Shown piece after piece: positions 36,336 to 64,000 of a stretch of DNA of 64,000 nt. Each line of letters opens with the position of its first letter. The first letter of the stretch is position 1. This stretch comes from Phymorhynchus buccinoides. Taxonomy: Eukaryota > Mollusca > Gastropoda > Neogastropoda > Raphitomidae. Below the pieces are notes generated by a model. The model was not told the DNA's origin, ran no database searches, and saw only the letters and a list, made by a program, of their open reading frames with translations. The stretch covers positions 37,234,427-37,298,426 of the forward strand of contig CM065691.1 in the NCBI GenBank assembly GCA_017654935.2, in the 5' to 3' direction. A program made the position numbers and the translations under genes.

Positions 36336-36763
36336 GTGCATGTATGTACTAGGTATCTGCATGTCTGTGAAGTTGACCAAAAAAACCACAGGAGACCTTC
36401 AACGACGGCACTATGAAGATTATTCCAACAAGATTTACTCAGATTTAATACAGACAGTGAAACCGGACAGCGAAGATTAATTGCTCGTTCATTATGGGTG
36501 AGTGTAGGAATAAAACAGCAGCAACAAAAATTGGGGGGAGGGGGGAGGGGCATGCAGGGTGGAAGAGAGGGAGAAGGAAAGGATGGGCAGGTGACTTTGT
36601 CAATACTGGGTGTGGTGTCACACAGACAGCTAACACAGACAGACAGTTTTCTCTATTGCTTGGTCTAGACCCCTGAAACGTGTTTAATACAGGCGAAGAT
36701 TGGACAAATATCATTTGTGCTACCGAAAAATTCAAGATTTAGGCCAAAGAAATAAAAACAAAT

Positions 36764-36858
36764 TGGGTGGCGCGCCTCTGGCTGCGACGCTCTCTCCAGG
36801 TGGGAGCAACCCGAATTTCACAGAGACGCATCTGTGACTATAAAATACCTAATGCCGA
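36764..36858 (+). mobile_element. SINE 3' tail only
   Basis: GGTGGCGCGCCTCTGGCTGC and GGTGGGAGCAACCCGAATTT followed by ATACC repeats match the 3' module of the SINE family. The head and body are missing. Confidence 0.75.
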
Positions 36859-37329
36859 AGTCGTAAACATATATTGTTCGGTAATTGAGTGATTAGAAAT
36901 CTGTTTTATGGGAATATTCACATAAAGTGAGATATTTCGGGGAGAGAGAAAAAGAAAACATTTCAAACAGCAGTGGGGGGTGGGGGTGGGGGAAAGGAAG
37001 GTAGAAGTCAGATTTGGTATCAATCATTTCAATTAGCTTATTAAAAAAAAAGAAATCAACTGGAAAGAGAACTCTCCCCATTGCTACTAGTACATGGCTG
37101 ACACAAAGAAGTCGATTTAGGGCCTACTATTGGTGTGATGATAATGTGGATAGCAGCAGATGTGTTGGCTTCTTTCCTTTGTGTCAACTACAGTCAGTGA
37201 TATTTTGTTGTTTGTTTTGTGCAAATAAAACTGCTAAAGGATTAAAAAATGGATTATCTCTATTTGTTGGACACTTGCGTTTGTGTGTGCACGCTTGTGT
37301 ATTTGTGTGTGAGTGTGTTTGTATGTGTA

Positions 37330-37833
<504 letters not shown>

Positions 37834-37968
37834 TAAAATATTTTGTATATATATTTACGACAGAATTAAAAATGTAATGCATTGCTTAACGCTCCATCTT
37901 TTCTGCTAGTGCCTTTTGATCACCCATACCACATGCCTTGAGTGTGGGCAAATAGTACAAGTGTACTA

Positions 37969-38182
37969 GGGGAAGACGGGGTAAAAAGCGCATGGGCGGG
38001 TAAGAAGCCCACCCCAATTATCTCATGAAATGAAGCAAATTTCAGTCTCATTTTGCCCATGAGACGAGCGTTAATGTCTAGCATTCGTCTCATGGGCAAA
38101 TTTGACTGAAATTTTCTTTATTTCATGAGATAATTGGGGTGGGCTTCTTACCCGCCCATGCGCTTTTTACCCCGTCTTCCCC
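37969..38182 (+). mobile_element. 214-bp near-palindromic MITE, copy 2
   Basis: Same family, length and TA flanks (37967-37968 and 38183-38184) as the copy at 13084-13297, in the same loop orientation. Confidence 0.9.
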
Positions 38183-38235
38183 TACAGGTGAGAACTGTAA
38201 GTTCAGTTTGATTTTCCTGTCGAACTAGAAAGAAA

Positions 38236-38325
38236 GGGCGAGGCTGTGCTTCGAACCCGGGTCACTCACGCTGCAGTCACACATTGAATTGGGCAGGCGA
38301 AAGTCTTAACCACTCTGCCACCTTC
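38236..38325 (-). mobile_element. Separate tRNA-like SINE head
   Basis: Read on the minus strand, GGTGGCAGAGTGGTTAAGAC gives an A box and GACCCGGGTTCGAAGC a B box, about 40 bp apart. It differs from the head of the main SINE family here. It lies next to the 3' end of that SINE, and a real tRNA cloverleaf is not obvious. Confidence 0.6.
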
Positions 38326-38504
38326 CTTCCTTTTTCTTTTCTGCACAATGGTATTGGCATTGTGGTATTACTTTCAAAGTCACAGACGTGGCTCTGTGAA
38401 ATTCAGGTTGCTCCCACCTGAAGAGGGCATTGCAGCTAGTGCTGCGCCACCCATTTTTGTTGTTGCTGTTTTTGTGTGACTGATTGGCATTGGAAGGGGT
38501 CGAC

Positions 38505-39560
38505 TTGTTCGTTGCCAGTATGGCAAGAGCTAGGGGAGGGGTCGATTTTGACCAAATGTCAACTTGTTCGTTGCCAGTATGGCAAGGGGGGAGGGGTCGA
38601 TTTTGACCAAATGTCAACTTGTTCGTTGCAGTATGGCAAGGGTGGAGGGGTCGATTTTGACCAAATGTCAACTTGTTCGTTGCCAGTATGGCAAGGGGGG
38701 ACGGGTCGATTTTGACCAAATGTCAACTTGTTCGTTGCAGTATGGCAAGGGTGGAGGGGTCGATTTTGACCAAATGTCAACTTGTTCGTTGCAGGTATGG
38801 CAAGGGGGGACGGGTCGATTTTGACCAAATGTCAACTTGTTCGTTGCATGTATGGCAAGGGGGGACGGGTCGATTTTGACCAAATGTCAACTTGTTCGTT
38901 GCAGTATGGCAAGGGGGGAGGGGTCGATTTTGACCAAATGTCAACTTGTTCGTTGCAGTATGGCAAGGGGGGAGGGGTCGATTTTGACCAAATGTCAACT
39001 TGTTCGTTGCCAGTATGGCAAGGGGGGACGGGTCGATTTTGACCAAATGTCAACTTGTTCGTTGCCAGTATGGCAAGGGTGGAGGGGTCGATTTTGACCA
39101 AATGTCAACTTGTTCGTTGCCAGTATGGCAAGGGAGGAGGGGTCGATTTTGACCAAATGTCAACTTGTTCGTTGCCAGTATGGCAAGGGTGGAGGGGTCG
39201 ATTTTGACCAAATGTCAACTTGTTCGTTGCAGGTATGGCAAGGGGGGACGGGTCGATTTTGACCAAATGTCAACTTGTTCGTTGCCAGTATGGCAAGGGG
39301 GGACGGGTCGATTTTGACCAAATGTCAACTTGTTCGTTGCCAGTATGGCAAGGGGGGAGGGGTCGATTTTGACCAAATGTCAACTTGTTCGTTGCAGGTA
39401 TGGCAAGGGTGGAGGGGTCGATTTTGACCAAATGTCAACTTGTTCGTTGCCAGTATGGCAAGGGGGGACGGGTCGATTTTGACCAAATGTCAACTTGTTC
39501 GTTGCCAGTATGGCAAGGGGGGACGGGTCGATTTTGACCAAATGTCAACTTGTTCGTTGC
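38505..39560 (-). repeat. 55-bp minisatellite derived from SINE body
   Basis: About 19 copies of a 55-bp unit containing GTCGATTTTGACCAAATGTC on the plus strand. Copies vary mainly in the G-rich segment (AAGGGGGGAGGGG, AAGGGTGGAGGGG, AAGGGGGGACGGG) and in CCAGTATGG versus CAGTATGG, which changes the length by 1 nt. Confidence 0.97.
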
Positions 39561-39649
39561 CACTGATTTTATTAATGTGATCAAAATGCATTGGCACACT
39601 GACACAGGACCTAAGTTTTTGTTATCTCATCCAAAAGACTAATACTGTA

Positions 39650-39846
39650 TAAGGCCGGGTTCACATTAGACGCGTACGTTCCGTATGGAACCCCCTAAAT
39701 AAGTGGAAGGATAAAAGTTTACGCATATAGGGGAAATTCGGACACGTGCGCAAATCTTTTCCCTTTTTTTATATTTCACTTAGTTATTTATGGATTGCGC
39801 ACGGGTTTCCGCATGGAATATCCGCTTATGTGTGTACACAGCCTTA
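39650..39846. mobile_element. MITE nested in the SINE
   Basis: TAAGGCCGGGTTCACA at the left and (reverse-complemented) TAAGGCTGTGTACACA at the right form imperfect inverted ends. Further paired segments (CCGTATGGAA and TTCCGCATGG) lie inside. It splits the SINE body between the CTTTTGGATGAG motif and the GTTCAGACC motif. The superfamily is unresolved. Confidence 0.55.
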
Positions 39847-40010
39847 GCGTTCAGACCATAATGTGGAAAGTGAGTGGAAAAACTGCTGTGGCCAGGAACG
39901 ATCCCAGGTTTGTTGCTTGCGAGGCGAATAATATGTTAGCTCTGAGCCACTGTACCACTCTCAAGCTAGAATACATTGAACTGGTTCCCAGCGCTGTAGT
40001 TTAAGGGATA

Positions 40011-40224
40011 GGGGAAGACGGGGTAAAAAGCGCATGGGCGGGTAAGAAGCCCACCCCAATTATCTCATGAAATAAAGAAAATTTCAGTCAAATTTGCCCA
40101 TGAGACGAATGCTAGACATTAACGCTCGTCTCATGGGCAAAATGAGACTGAAATTTGCTTCATTTCATGAGATAATTGGGGTGGGCTTCTTACCCGCCCA
40201 TGCGCTTTTTACCCCGTCTTCCCC
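40011..40224 (-). mobile_element. 214-bp near-palindromic MITE, copy 3
   Basis: Same 214-bp element with TA at 40009-40010 and 40225-40226. The asymmetric loop is reverse-complemented relative to copies 1 and 2. Confidence 0.9.
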
Positions 40225-40826
40225 TAAGTCCGCTTTGGGGGGGTCAACCCCAATGCCAGTTTTCCTCAAGACCTTATGACATACAGAGGGGATGGATATC
40301 CATTCTGAAGGCAAACTTCAGCCCAGTTTTTGAGAAATTAATAACAGTTGCTTTCTTTGCTATATCGATATCAATGGCGTAGGAAGATGTTGAAAACAGG
40401 GAGGGGGAGGGGGGTGGGGGCAGGACTGCCAGCAAACCGGGGTGGGGGTGGGGGTTAGAGGGCATGTATGAATGGATAGGTTAAATTACGCGTCTTAGTA
40501 AATGCTGCAGAAACACATTTTGTAATTGGTATTTTTAATCATAATCACCAATAAAAATGTATGAATGAAAGAAAACATGTAAATAGACATACAAGACAAC
40601 CATGTACAGGGTCGGATTAGTCAGTCATAAAAGGGGGGTTCCAAATGCTTGGTTGGGGGGTGGTATGGGGGGGGGGGGGGGGGGGGGGAGGCTGGCCCTC
40701 CAGAAGCTGTAATGGGCTCACGGCTGTTCAGGTGGATTTACCGTCCTTAGTCCTTGACACCAGGTGACGTTCCATCCAGTGGCAGTTTCCTCTCACCCAC
40801 CCTTTGTCTCTGTCTCGCATGCAGCA

Positions 40827-41155
40827 AGAACTAGATTTAACCCAGCTATAATCGATCAGCTGAAGTGGCCATCCCTTCAACATCGCCGAGAAACAGCCAG
40901 ACTAGCAATGCTGTTCAAATTGCAGACAGATCTGGTGTCAATGAAGAGGCTTGAAGAGAAACTCACTCCGGCACCAGAATGCCTACGTCGTGCACACACC
41001 AAGCAGCTGGCCCTCATCTTCTGCACGACATAAGTACCAGTAGGCCAGCTTCCTTCCCCGAACCATCAAAGCATGGAATGATCTCTCCCAACAGGCTGTT
41101 GAGGCGGAGACTCTGGACACCTTTGTGTCTAGGGCAACTGCCTCTCAATAAACAT
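40827..41155 (+). mobile_element. LINE RT C-terminal fragment
   Basis: The plus strand encodes INQLKWPSLQHRRETARLAM-like sequence (IDQLKWPSLQHRRETARLAM), LEEKLTPAPECLRR and, in a shifted frame, SFLPRTIKAWNDLSQQAVEA followed by LDTFVSRATAS. This is the usual extreme C terminus of non-LTR retrotransposon proteins. It is a dead, 5'-truncated copy. Confidence 0.75.
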
Positions 41156-41159
41156 ACAC

Positions 41160-41936
41160 TTCTCTCCCCCTGAATTTACAGTGACAGAATAATCGGCTAA
41201 TGATTGTGGTCGCTTGGTGGAAGGAAGGAACCCATCATGACTCTTACTTGACAAAGGGAATACAAGATGGGAGAGTAATCAGACAGATGAACAGAAGCGC
41301 TCATCAAAAACAGTGTAGACATGTAAACCAAATCACATGCAAGCAATAGTTGATCTCACAAAAACTTAACGGGAAATCTTTTTAAAGTATTGATAAACGA
41401 GTGTTCCAACTGTATTTTTAACTGTCGTCATCCAGGTCTCCCCTCCCTCTCTCTCTCACACTTGACATTGCGTCAATCATCATTTCTCATTTCCACGATG
41501 TATGTCTTAATTAAACAGTAGTGTGTGTGTGTGTGTGCGTGTGCGTGTGCATGAGTTTATATGCATGTGTGTGTTCTTTCGTGCGTGTATGCGTGTACAT
41601 GTTTGTGCCTGCATGCGCGCTTGCATGCATGTGTGTGTGTGTTTGTGTGGAGGGGGGCATGCGTGCAGATTAGTCCGCAAATAATTTTACTATTTCTATG
41701 AATAATTGAATGATTACATTTCTGTGCAATTTGTCTTTTATTCTTTTTTATTACCCTATTGTCTCCTGTTTATTTATTTATTGATGCCTTCCCCTTGATT
41801 ATTTATTGATTGATTGATCTATGCCTTGTGTTGATGACGTGGATACATTTGTGGTGATGGGTGGAAATGGATGGAATTGGGTGAGTATGTGTGTGTGTTG
41901 GGGAGGGGTGTGTGTGTAACAATTGCGGTATTTATA
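41160..41936. other. Spacer with degenerate (TG)n, no gene
   Basis: Degenerate (TG) tracts near 41521-41650 and 41885-41920. No gene was recognised. Confidence 0.45.
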
Positions 41937-42799
41937 TACTGTCCAAAAAAAGATACGCATAACTTGTAGACCTAGTCAAAGTTTCATCTTAATTTCCAAA
42001 CTTAACAGAAAATCACACAATGCGAATTTCGTTTTGAAATTTGACATGGTGATAGCTGAATGCATGGAGAGTTCATATGTATCCTCAAATCATTCAGTCA
42101 GTTGACATCCATGGGTGTGAGGGCTGTCAAAACAGTAGGGTGTGACCGCCTTGAACAGCAACAAGTGCCTGGGACACCATCGGCATGGGACTCGATCAGA
42201 CGGCGAATGTCTTGCTGTGGGATGATGTCCCACTCCTCCTGCTGCGCATTCAACAACTCGCGTTGATTCACTGGCACATCTTCTCGGCCATGAACGCGTC
42301 TATCCAGTTCATCCCAAATGTGTTCTTTTAGATTCATGTCTGATGATATGGTTGGCCAGAGAATTTCGTGGAGGTGATTGTCGGTGAGCAACTGGGTGCC
42401 GAGTCGCACAGTATGAGGGCGAGCCTTGTCCTGCAGGAACACAGCGTTAAGGTCGTGCAGAAGGGGCAGGAAGTGTGGACACAGAATGTCCTTAGGTATT
42501 GCTCTGCAGTTAGGCGCCATTGCACCAACACTAAGGGATTCCCTTTCGTAGACGTTTGAGAACAAGGTGTTAACTCTGTGTTCACGAAATTCTATCCATG
42601 CATGGCACGTGTGCATCAAAAAATCGCTTTTTTGACATTTTAGGCACTGTGTGCGCATGCGCAGAGCAGAGAAACATTGACAGCGATCATGACAAGGACC
42701 ACTGGGTGAACACTTCTAGTAGTTTGGTGGATATGCGTGCAGCAATACAATGACGGAAACGACATTTGAAAAAGTATGCGTTTCTTTTTTTGGACAGTA
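41937..42799 (-). mobile_element. Tc1/mariner element with truncated transposase
   Basis: Terminal inverted repeats TACTGTCCAAAAAAAGATAC (left) and TACTGTCCAAAAAAAGAAAC (right, reverse-complemented) are flanked by TA. On the minus strand about 42660-42101 encodes the C-terminal half of a Tc1-type transposase. It shows the second catalytic aspartate context (VFLQDKARPHTVRLG) and the third acidic residue context (DMNLKEHIWDELDRRV). The N-terminal DNA-binding domain and the first catalytic aspartate are missing or degraded, so the element is non-autonomous. Confidence 0.9.
42101..42658 (-). pseudogene. Tc1-type transposase, C-terminal remnant
   Basis: A 186-codon open frame whose last ~130 residues match Tc1 transposase organisation: PHFLPLLHDLNAVFLQDKAR, then WPTISSDMNLKEHIWDELDR, then QEEWDIIPQQDIRRLIES. 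The first ~50 residues show no family similarity that I recognise, in keeping with internal deletion or frame damage. The catalytic triad cannot be complete here. Confidence 0.85.
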
Positions 42800-42910
42800 T
42801 ATGTACAGTTCATAAGTATGCAAGTGGTGCTCACAAACGATGCGGAAGCATGGGTGTGCATATGGGTGCAGTTGTATACATACGCACATGTGCGTGTTAG
42901 AGGGTGTGTG

Positions 42911-43172
<262 letters not shown>

Positions 43173-43589
43173 TTCATTTCAACCCCACACCAGTCCATAT
43201 TTTGCTTTCATACATTATTGGTGGGTAAGTGTGCGCACATGCGAAAGCAGGTGTGAGCACTCACTTATGCTTGATTGAATGTTTGTGTGTGTGTCTGAAG
43301 CTGATAAAAAAACATTACCAAAATGATTGAAACAGTGTTGATTTTAGAGTTTAATTCCTATTCTGCATGTTCTCTAAAAGATCAAGGAATTGAAATTTCT
43401 AAACTGATATGTGTGGGTGCATGCACACTGAAGTGTGTGTGCATGGCTGCACATATGTTTACTGCTTACATGACAAGTGGCTGATTTTTTTCATGGGATT
43501 GAAATGTCTGATGGGCTGAAAGGCTTTTCAACAATGTTAGTATTATTATGCACCATAGTCATCATCATCACAAATAGTCATTTTAACAT

Positions 43590-43838
43590 ATACAGGCATG
43601 GGAATTGGAAAAGTAAAAAAACCTCACTGAAAAGCGGGGGTCTGGGGGCTGCTGAAGGCCCCTAGTAGGGGTCCAGGGGGTAATGCTGAAGCTTTTTGGG
43701 TAATGGAAGCCCCAAAACAGCAGTAGAATGGCAAAAGATAGTTAAAAATACTAAAATTTTATCAGACTTTTTTTTCCGGAAAAGCAATGTTATTTCAGCA
43801 TAAATTTACTATTTGACAGACAATTCCAAACCCTGATA
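43590..43838 (+). repeat. Dispersed repeat, copy 1
   Basis: AGCGGGGGTCTGGGGGCTGC, GGGGTCCAGGGGGTAATGCT and AATGGCAAAAGATAGTTAA are shared, in the same order, with 46585-46795. The nature of the repeat is unknown. A Tc1-like MITE is inserted at its right end. Confidence 0.75.
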
Positions 43839-44733
43839 GAAGCCGCCCACAAAAAGTTAGGGAACACTTTCAAAATACACATGTTTTGGTTATTTGCTCT
43901 TAGATTCAAAATTAGTTGTATCGAGAACTTAATACTTGGCACATACACAAGAGACATGCCCTTACAATGAAAGCAAAAATGGTTCGCGATCGGTTGCTAT
44001 GGTAACGTGTTTTAAAAGGAACCAAAATTTTCAAAAGCGTAACATTCTCAGCGCCTCAGCATTTACTCCACAACGTGAATTCGAGTAAAATGGTACTCAG
44101 CACATGTTAGCAGGAAGCTTAATGAATAAGTATAGCTCAAAAAGATCCTTTTTAAACAAATTCATTGCCGAGTCATGAGCCTTTTGGATCTAGGGAGAGC
44201 CCTGGAATGGCTGCAGGAAGGTGTGGCTATGCAGGAACCACTGGTACAGCTTAATAATGACAGACACTTGATATTTGAAGTTGGTGACCACCTTCCTGCA
44301 CAGCCATCCCCTCTTGCAGCTATGCCAAGGGTCTCCCAAGTTACAAAACACTCAACTTTCGCTGCACAAGTCTCGTAACAGTGAATAATTTTACTATCTC
44401 TTCTGTTGAAAAAGGACCTTGTAGTTGTATGCATTCTTGAAGCTTCCTGCTAACATGTGATGAGTACCATGTTGCACAAATCACTGTATGGACAAAATAC
44501 TGAAGCACTAATTTTGTTGCAGTTTTATTTATTTTGAGGCGTTTTTAGATTCACATTACCATAGAAACCAACGGTGATCACGAGACAATTTTGCTGTCAC
44601 TGTAAGGCGATATCTCTTGTGTATGTCATTGCCAAGTTTTAAGTTCCAGACGCGAAGTGTTTTGAAGCTACAAGCAAATTACCAAAACATGTGTACTTTG
44701 AAAATGTTCCCAAACTTTTTGTGGGCAGCTTAC
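43839..44733. mobile_element. Tc1/mariner-like non-autonomous element with long TIRs
   Basis: The two ends pair over about 65 bp (left GCCCACAAAAAGTTAGGGAA, right TGTTCCCAAACTTTTTGTGGGC). TA lies at 43837-43838 and 44734-44735. The 895-bp interior, with a second weaker set of inverted segments (TGTTAGCAGGAAGCTT near 44105 and AAGCTTCCTGCTAACATG near 44440), encodes nothing recognisable. Confidence 0.7.
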
Positions 44734-45016
44734 TACAGTGGTCATAATGGTTGGATTTTACATTTATTTTACTTCTTTAACATATAACAGGACTAAAAAG
44801 ACATTAAATCTAAGACCAGTGATTAATCATAAAAAGTAGCAAGGCATCCAAACCAACAATAAATTTTGAAAAAAAAAGAATCAAATATATCGTGTTGCTC
44901 TTTAAACATTTTTATCCTTAAAACAAAAACACCAAAAAAACAAAAACAACCTTGTCATGTGATCACAATCATACCATCTCTTTGTCAAACCACACAGACC
45001 CCTCACATTTTCACTT

Positions 45017-45022
45017 TTTATT
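45017..45022 (-). terminator. Candidate poly(A) signal for the Nup96 end
   Basis: TTTATT on the plus strand reads AATAAA on the minus strand, 1.2 kb past the NUP98 stop codon. It is a candidate only. Confidence 0.25.
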
Positions 45023-45476
45023 AAGAATTCATCATCAGAAACACAATTAGCTGGTACATATATAAAAACAAGCACACCGAACCATTCACACCTTATTACA
45101 AGATACTTAAAATGAACAGCTTTAACTACATTTTGCAGCTTCCATGTACTACCCTAGTGTTACAAGTTAAGGCATAAAGAAAAACTGGAAAAGACAGAGC
45201 TGTTATTCTCTATTCCTATTCTTACATTGTAGAGCCCAGTTTTTATATATGATTGAAAAGATGTAGTTAGTAGAATATGACACTGGCTTAGCGCTTCTTT
45301 CTGGACAAAAAAACAAAACAAAAACAAAAAAAGCTCAAACAGCACCTCTCCATGCAGAATGTTCACAGGCAAGAAAACCATTTGGATGTAACATTACTTA
45401 AAATGATTCATTCTCACCATTTCTGACTGTATCAATACATTCTCACTGCTACCTGTCATATTCAACTTCAACAAGC

Positions 45477-45677
45477 CAGGGCTCCCAGGGACCCTCATTT
45501 GGGGGTCTATGAAGTACTAAAATTCTAAAGGACCCTCTAAAAGAATGTGCAGGGATGCACTAGAAAACATAGTTTTAGCATTCACAATGCCACTAGGACC
45601 CTCTATCCCGCCTCTAGGACCCTCTATGCTGTAAGTGAAAGAATCCCTGGGACCCCTTGTTTTGCTTGGGAGCCCTG
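45477..45677. mobile_element. 201-bp MITE with CAGGGCTCCCA ends
   Basis: CAGGGCTCCCA at the left is exactly inverted at the right (TGGGAGCCCTG). The inner CCCTCTA-type phrases repeat. The ends are of hAT type, but no clean target duplication is visible. Confidence 0.6.
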
Positions 45678-46239
45678 GAAGTGCACAAAATCCATGGACC
45701 ATTTTAATTTTAAGCTGAGAGTGACATTTCAAGTTTGATAGCTTGTCACCAGCAGGCAACAGAATGCTGAATACAAGAATCTGCGTGGCAAGGTTTTAAA
45801 TCTGCCACCACTTTATCATGAACATTAATCCTGGTCAATGCTCATGTTCAATGAACAACACCGGCACATTCAGTTTCCCCCACACTTCTCATATCCATTT
45901 GTTCCCCTTTAAGTTCTAACAAAATGAACTCCAATTTCACATGTCCCTGGCCATGGGAAATGTCTTTTTGGCCAGTTACGCCCTGAACTATTGACACATA
46001 TTTACAAACATGGAAATAGCAGCCCTGATAACAACAGCACCCTCACAAGCCGAACCTTCCCAATGCTGATGCGAGTTGACTGTAAACTTGATCAGTTCTG
46101 ATACAAATCTTCAGTTTCAGCTCAGGAAAAGAGTCACACCCAACAGAGAGTTTCCTTTGTGAAATCAAGCTCAAAGATGTCTGTGATTCTTTTTACAAAC
46201 GGTGATCAATTGCTTTGTCTCGAATGGTCGAATGGTTGA

Positions 46240-62797
<16,558 letters not shown>

Positions 62798-62843
62798 CTG
62801 GAAAGGGAAATCCATCATCGTAACACAGACCTGTTTACCCCAA

Positions 62844-63175
62844 ATTGGTGGATTTTGATTAATCCTACTATCTATTTAATTTAATACTTACCAACACTCA
62901 AAACAACTGCATTAGCCTAAAACAACCTGGAACCTTACCCTAGCACATAGCTAAAACGAAAGTGGCCCCAAGGGACTGCACCCATACCGCAGGGAGTAGC
63001 GGGAGTGACTCCCCTTACTTCCGGGTATGACGCGCACCCTTGGGACACCGGATATGTCATTCGTGTAATTTTACAGCCCCGCATCAGGAGGGAGGCTGGG
63101 AGGGAACATTTTTTGTTTTGAGTGTTGGTAAGTATTAAATTAAATAGATAGTAGGATTAATCAAAATCCACCAAT
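62844..63175. repeat. Perfect 63-bp inverted repeat with 206-bp spacer
   Basis: 62844-62906 and 63113-63175 are exact reverse complements. A third, imperfect partial copy (ACCAACACTCAAAACAACTG) follows at about 63196. The lack of any mismatch implies recent origin or gene conversion. It may be the terminal structure of the adjacent DIRS-like element. Confidence 0.8.
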
Positions 63176-63467
63176 CTAATTTAATCATACTATACCAACA
63201 CTCAAAACAACTGCAGATTACCACCGTGGTGGAGGGTGATGCGTGCCAACTGACACACCAACAACCCTAAAAGCATATCAGTAAAAGAGGGAAACACTCC
63301 TAAGAGAATCCCCCGAAAGATGAACAACATCCCTGAAAATATGCAAATAAATACCCCCAAACAGTCATGTCAATGATATACCAAAGAACACAGAGAAAAA
63401 ACAGAGGCACAAAAAACACCGGAACTCACACTACAAGGAGACCGGGACCTGCGAAACGACCACCTTC

Positions 63468-64000
63468 TAGATGGAAAAGGAGTCGTCTTCGCCCTGAGCG
63501 GAGATATCCCTCAGGTAAAACTGAAGAAAGGTGTTCTGCGACTACCAGAACGCTGAGGCCATAACCTTCACAAGAGGGACACCCTTGACTACCGCCAGGG
63601 AAGAGCTGATGGCCCGCAACTCGTGGGCGCGAATGGGGTTATCAGGTAACCTAACCAGCGAGCGGGCATAGGCCAACTTAATGAGGTCGAGGAACCAACG
63701 GGACACAGTACCCTTAGCCACATCGCTGCAGTACTTGGGATTAAAGGAGACGAACAGGCGACGTTTAGCCCTTCTGAAGGACTTGGTACGAGCCAGATAA
63801 GAACGAAGAGCCCTAACGGGGCAGAGGAAGATATCACGATCATCAGGACCCAGAACGGAGCGAAGACTCGAAAAAGAGACTAAGGGAGAGGAAACATAAC
63901 CAGACTGGTTCTTTGCACGGAACTCCGGGAGAAAAGAAAGGGAGACAGACGAGAAGTCCTCCTCGAACTGGACGTCCTTGGTGAGACCACTGAGAGCATG
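63468..64000 (-). mobile_element. DIRS-like retrotransposon, tyrosine recombinase fragment (runs off window)
   Basis: The minus strand from 64000 down encodes the C-terminal part of a DIRS-type tyrosine recombinase: IFLCPVRALRSYLARTKSF, RRLFVSFNPKY, SRWFLDLIKLAYARS, IRAHELRAISSSLAVVKGVP and VMASAFW. The HxxR motif (HELR) is present. An in-frame TAG at 63544-63542 interrupts the frame just after AFW. The usual continuation NTFLQFYLRDIS, with the presumed catalytic tyrosine codon at 63517-63515, lies after the stop. The N-terminal part lies outside the window. Confidence 0.8.

Larger units (their letters stand above)
38349..39962 (-). mobile_element. SINE copy blown up by an internal 55-bp array and a nested MITE
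   Basis: On the minus strand the SINE head is at 39962-39900 (A box TGGCTCAGAGC, B box GGGATCGTTCC). The body is interrupted at about 39846-39650 by a MITE, resumes at 39640-39566 (CTTTTGGATGAGATAAC), then dissolves into about 19 copies of a 55-bp unit (39560-38505). It ends with the normal 3' module (AGGTGGGAGCAACCTGAATT) at 38410-38349. The 55-bp unit is itself SINE body: compare GGCAACGAACAAGTTGACAT here with GGCAACGAAAAAGTTGTCAT in other copies. Confidence 0.85.
44734..46239 (-). other. Downstream flank / possible 3' UTR of NUP98 (Nup96 end)
   Basis: The sequence directly below the stop codon at 46240 would be 3' UTR on the minus strand. The nearest good AATAAA on that strand is at 45017-45022, about 1.2 kb downstream. 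Where the transcript ends cannot be told from sequence. A short MITE lies inside at 45477-45677. Confidence 0.35.

Overview
This is intron-rich, repeat-laden animal DNA. Its only host gene that I can recognise is the nuclear-pore gene NUP98 (Nup98-Nup96). Long dinucleotide tracts, tRNA-headed SINEs, several LINE types, Tc1, hAT-like, Helitron and DIRS-like elements and many minisatellites suggest a marine invertebrate, most likely a mollusc (a gastropod would fit). That taxonomic call is an inference from repeat style and gene structure, not a measurement. No bacterial-type operon, CRISPR array, rRNA or free-standing tRNA gene is visible.

Layout. 1-19.4 kb is intergenic: microsatellites, a 1.6-kb trinucleotide array (7.15-8.76 kb), SINEs, broken LINEs and several non-autonomous DNA transposons. 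Five plus-strand exons of NUP98 (19505-27114) encode the start of Nup98, a GLFG/FG-repeat protein; all four introns between them are phase 1. A degenerate LINE sits in the first of these introns. From about 28.6 kb a 33-bp minisatellite runs into a 500-N assembly gap (31127-31626). Beyond the gap are a minus-strand LINE with a Helitron inside it, a SINE with an internally expanded 55-bp array, a Tc1 element, and several MITEs. From 62797 down to 46240, twelve minus-strand exons give a clean 1,800-nt reading frame (599 codons plus stop) for the C-terminal Nup96 part. A DIRS-like tyrosine recombinase fragment runs off the right edge.

How it fits. Nup98 and Nup96 are normally one precursor from one gene, read in one direction and cut by autoproteolysis. 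Here the two halves face each other across the gap and the middle (GLEBS, the end of the FG region, the autoproteolytic domain and the Nup96 N terminus) is absent. The simplest reading is that the right-hand contig is inverted in the scaffold. If so, the missing exons should lie just beyond the right edge of the window on the minus strand. A real genomic inversion is the alternative.

The Nup96 introns also contain striking local structure. A 59-bp minisatellite grew out of an exon-intron junction and repeats a good 5' splice-site match about 30 times. A fossil copy of one exon is split into two halves that flank the intact exon.
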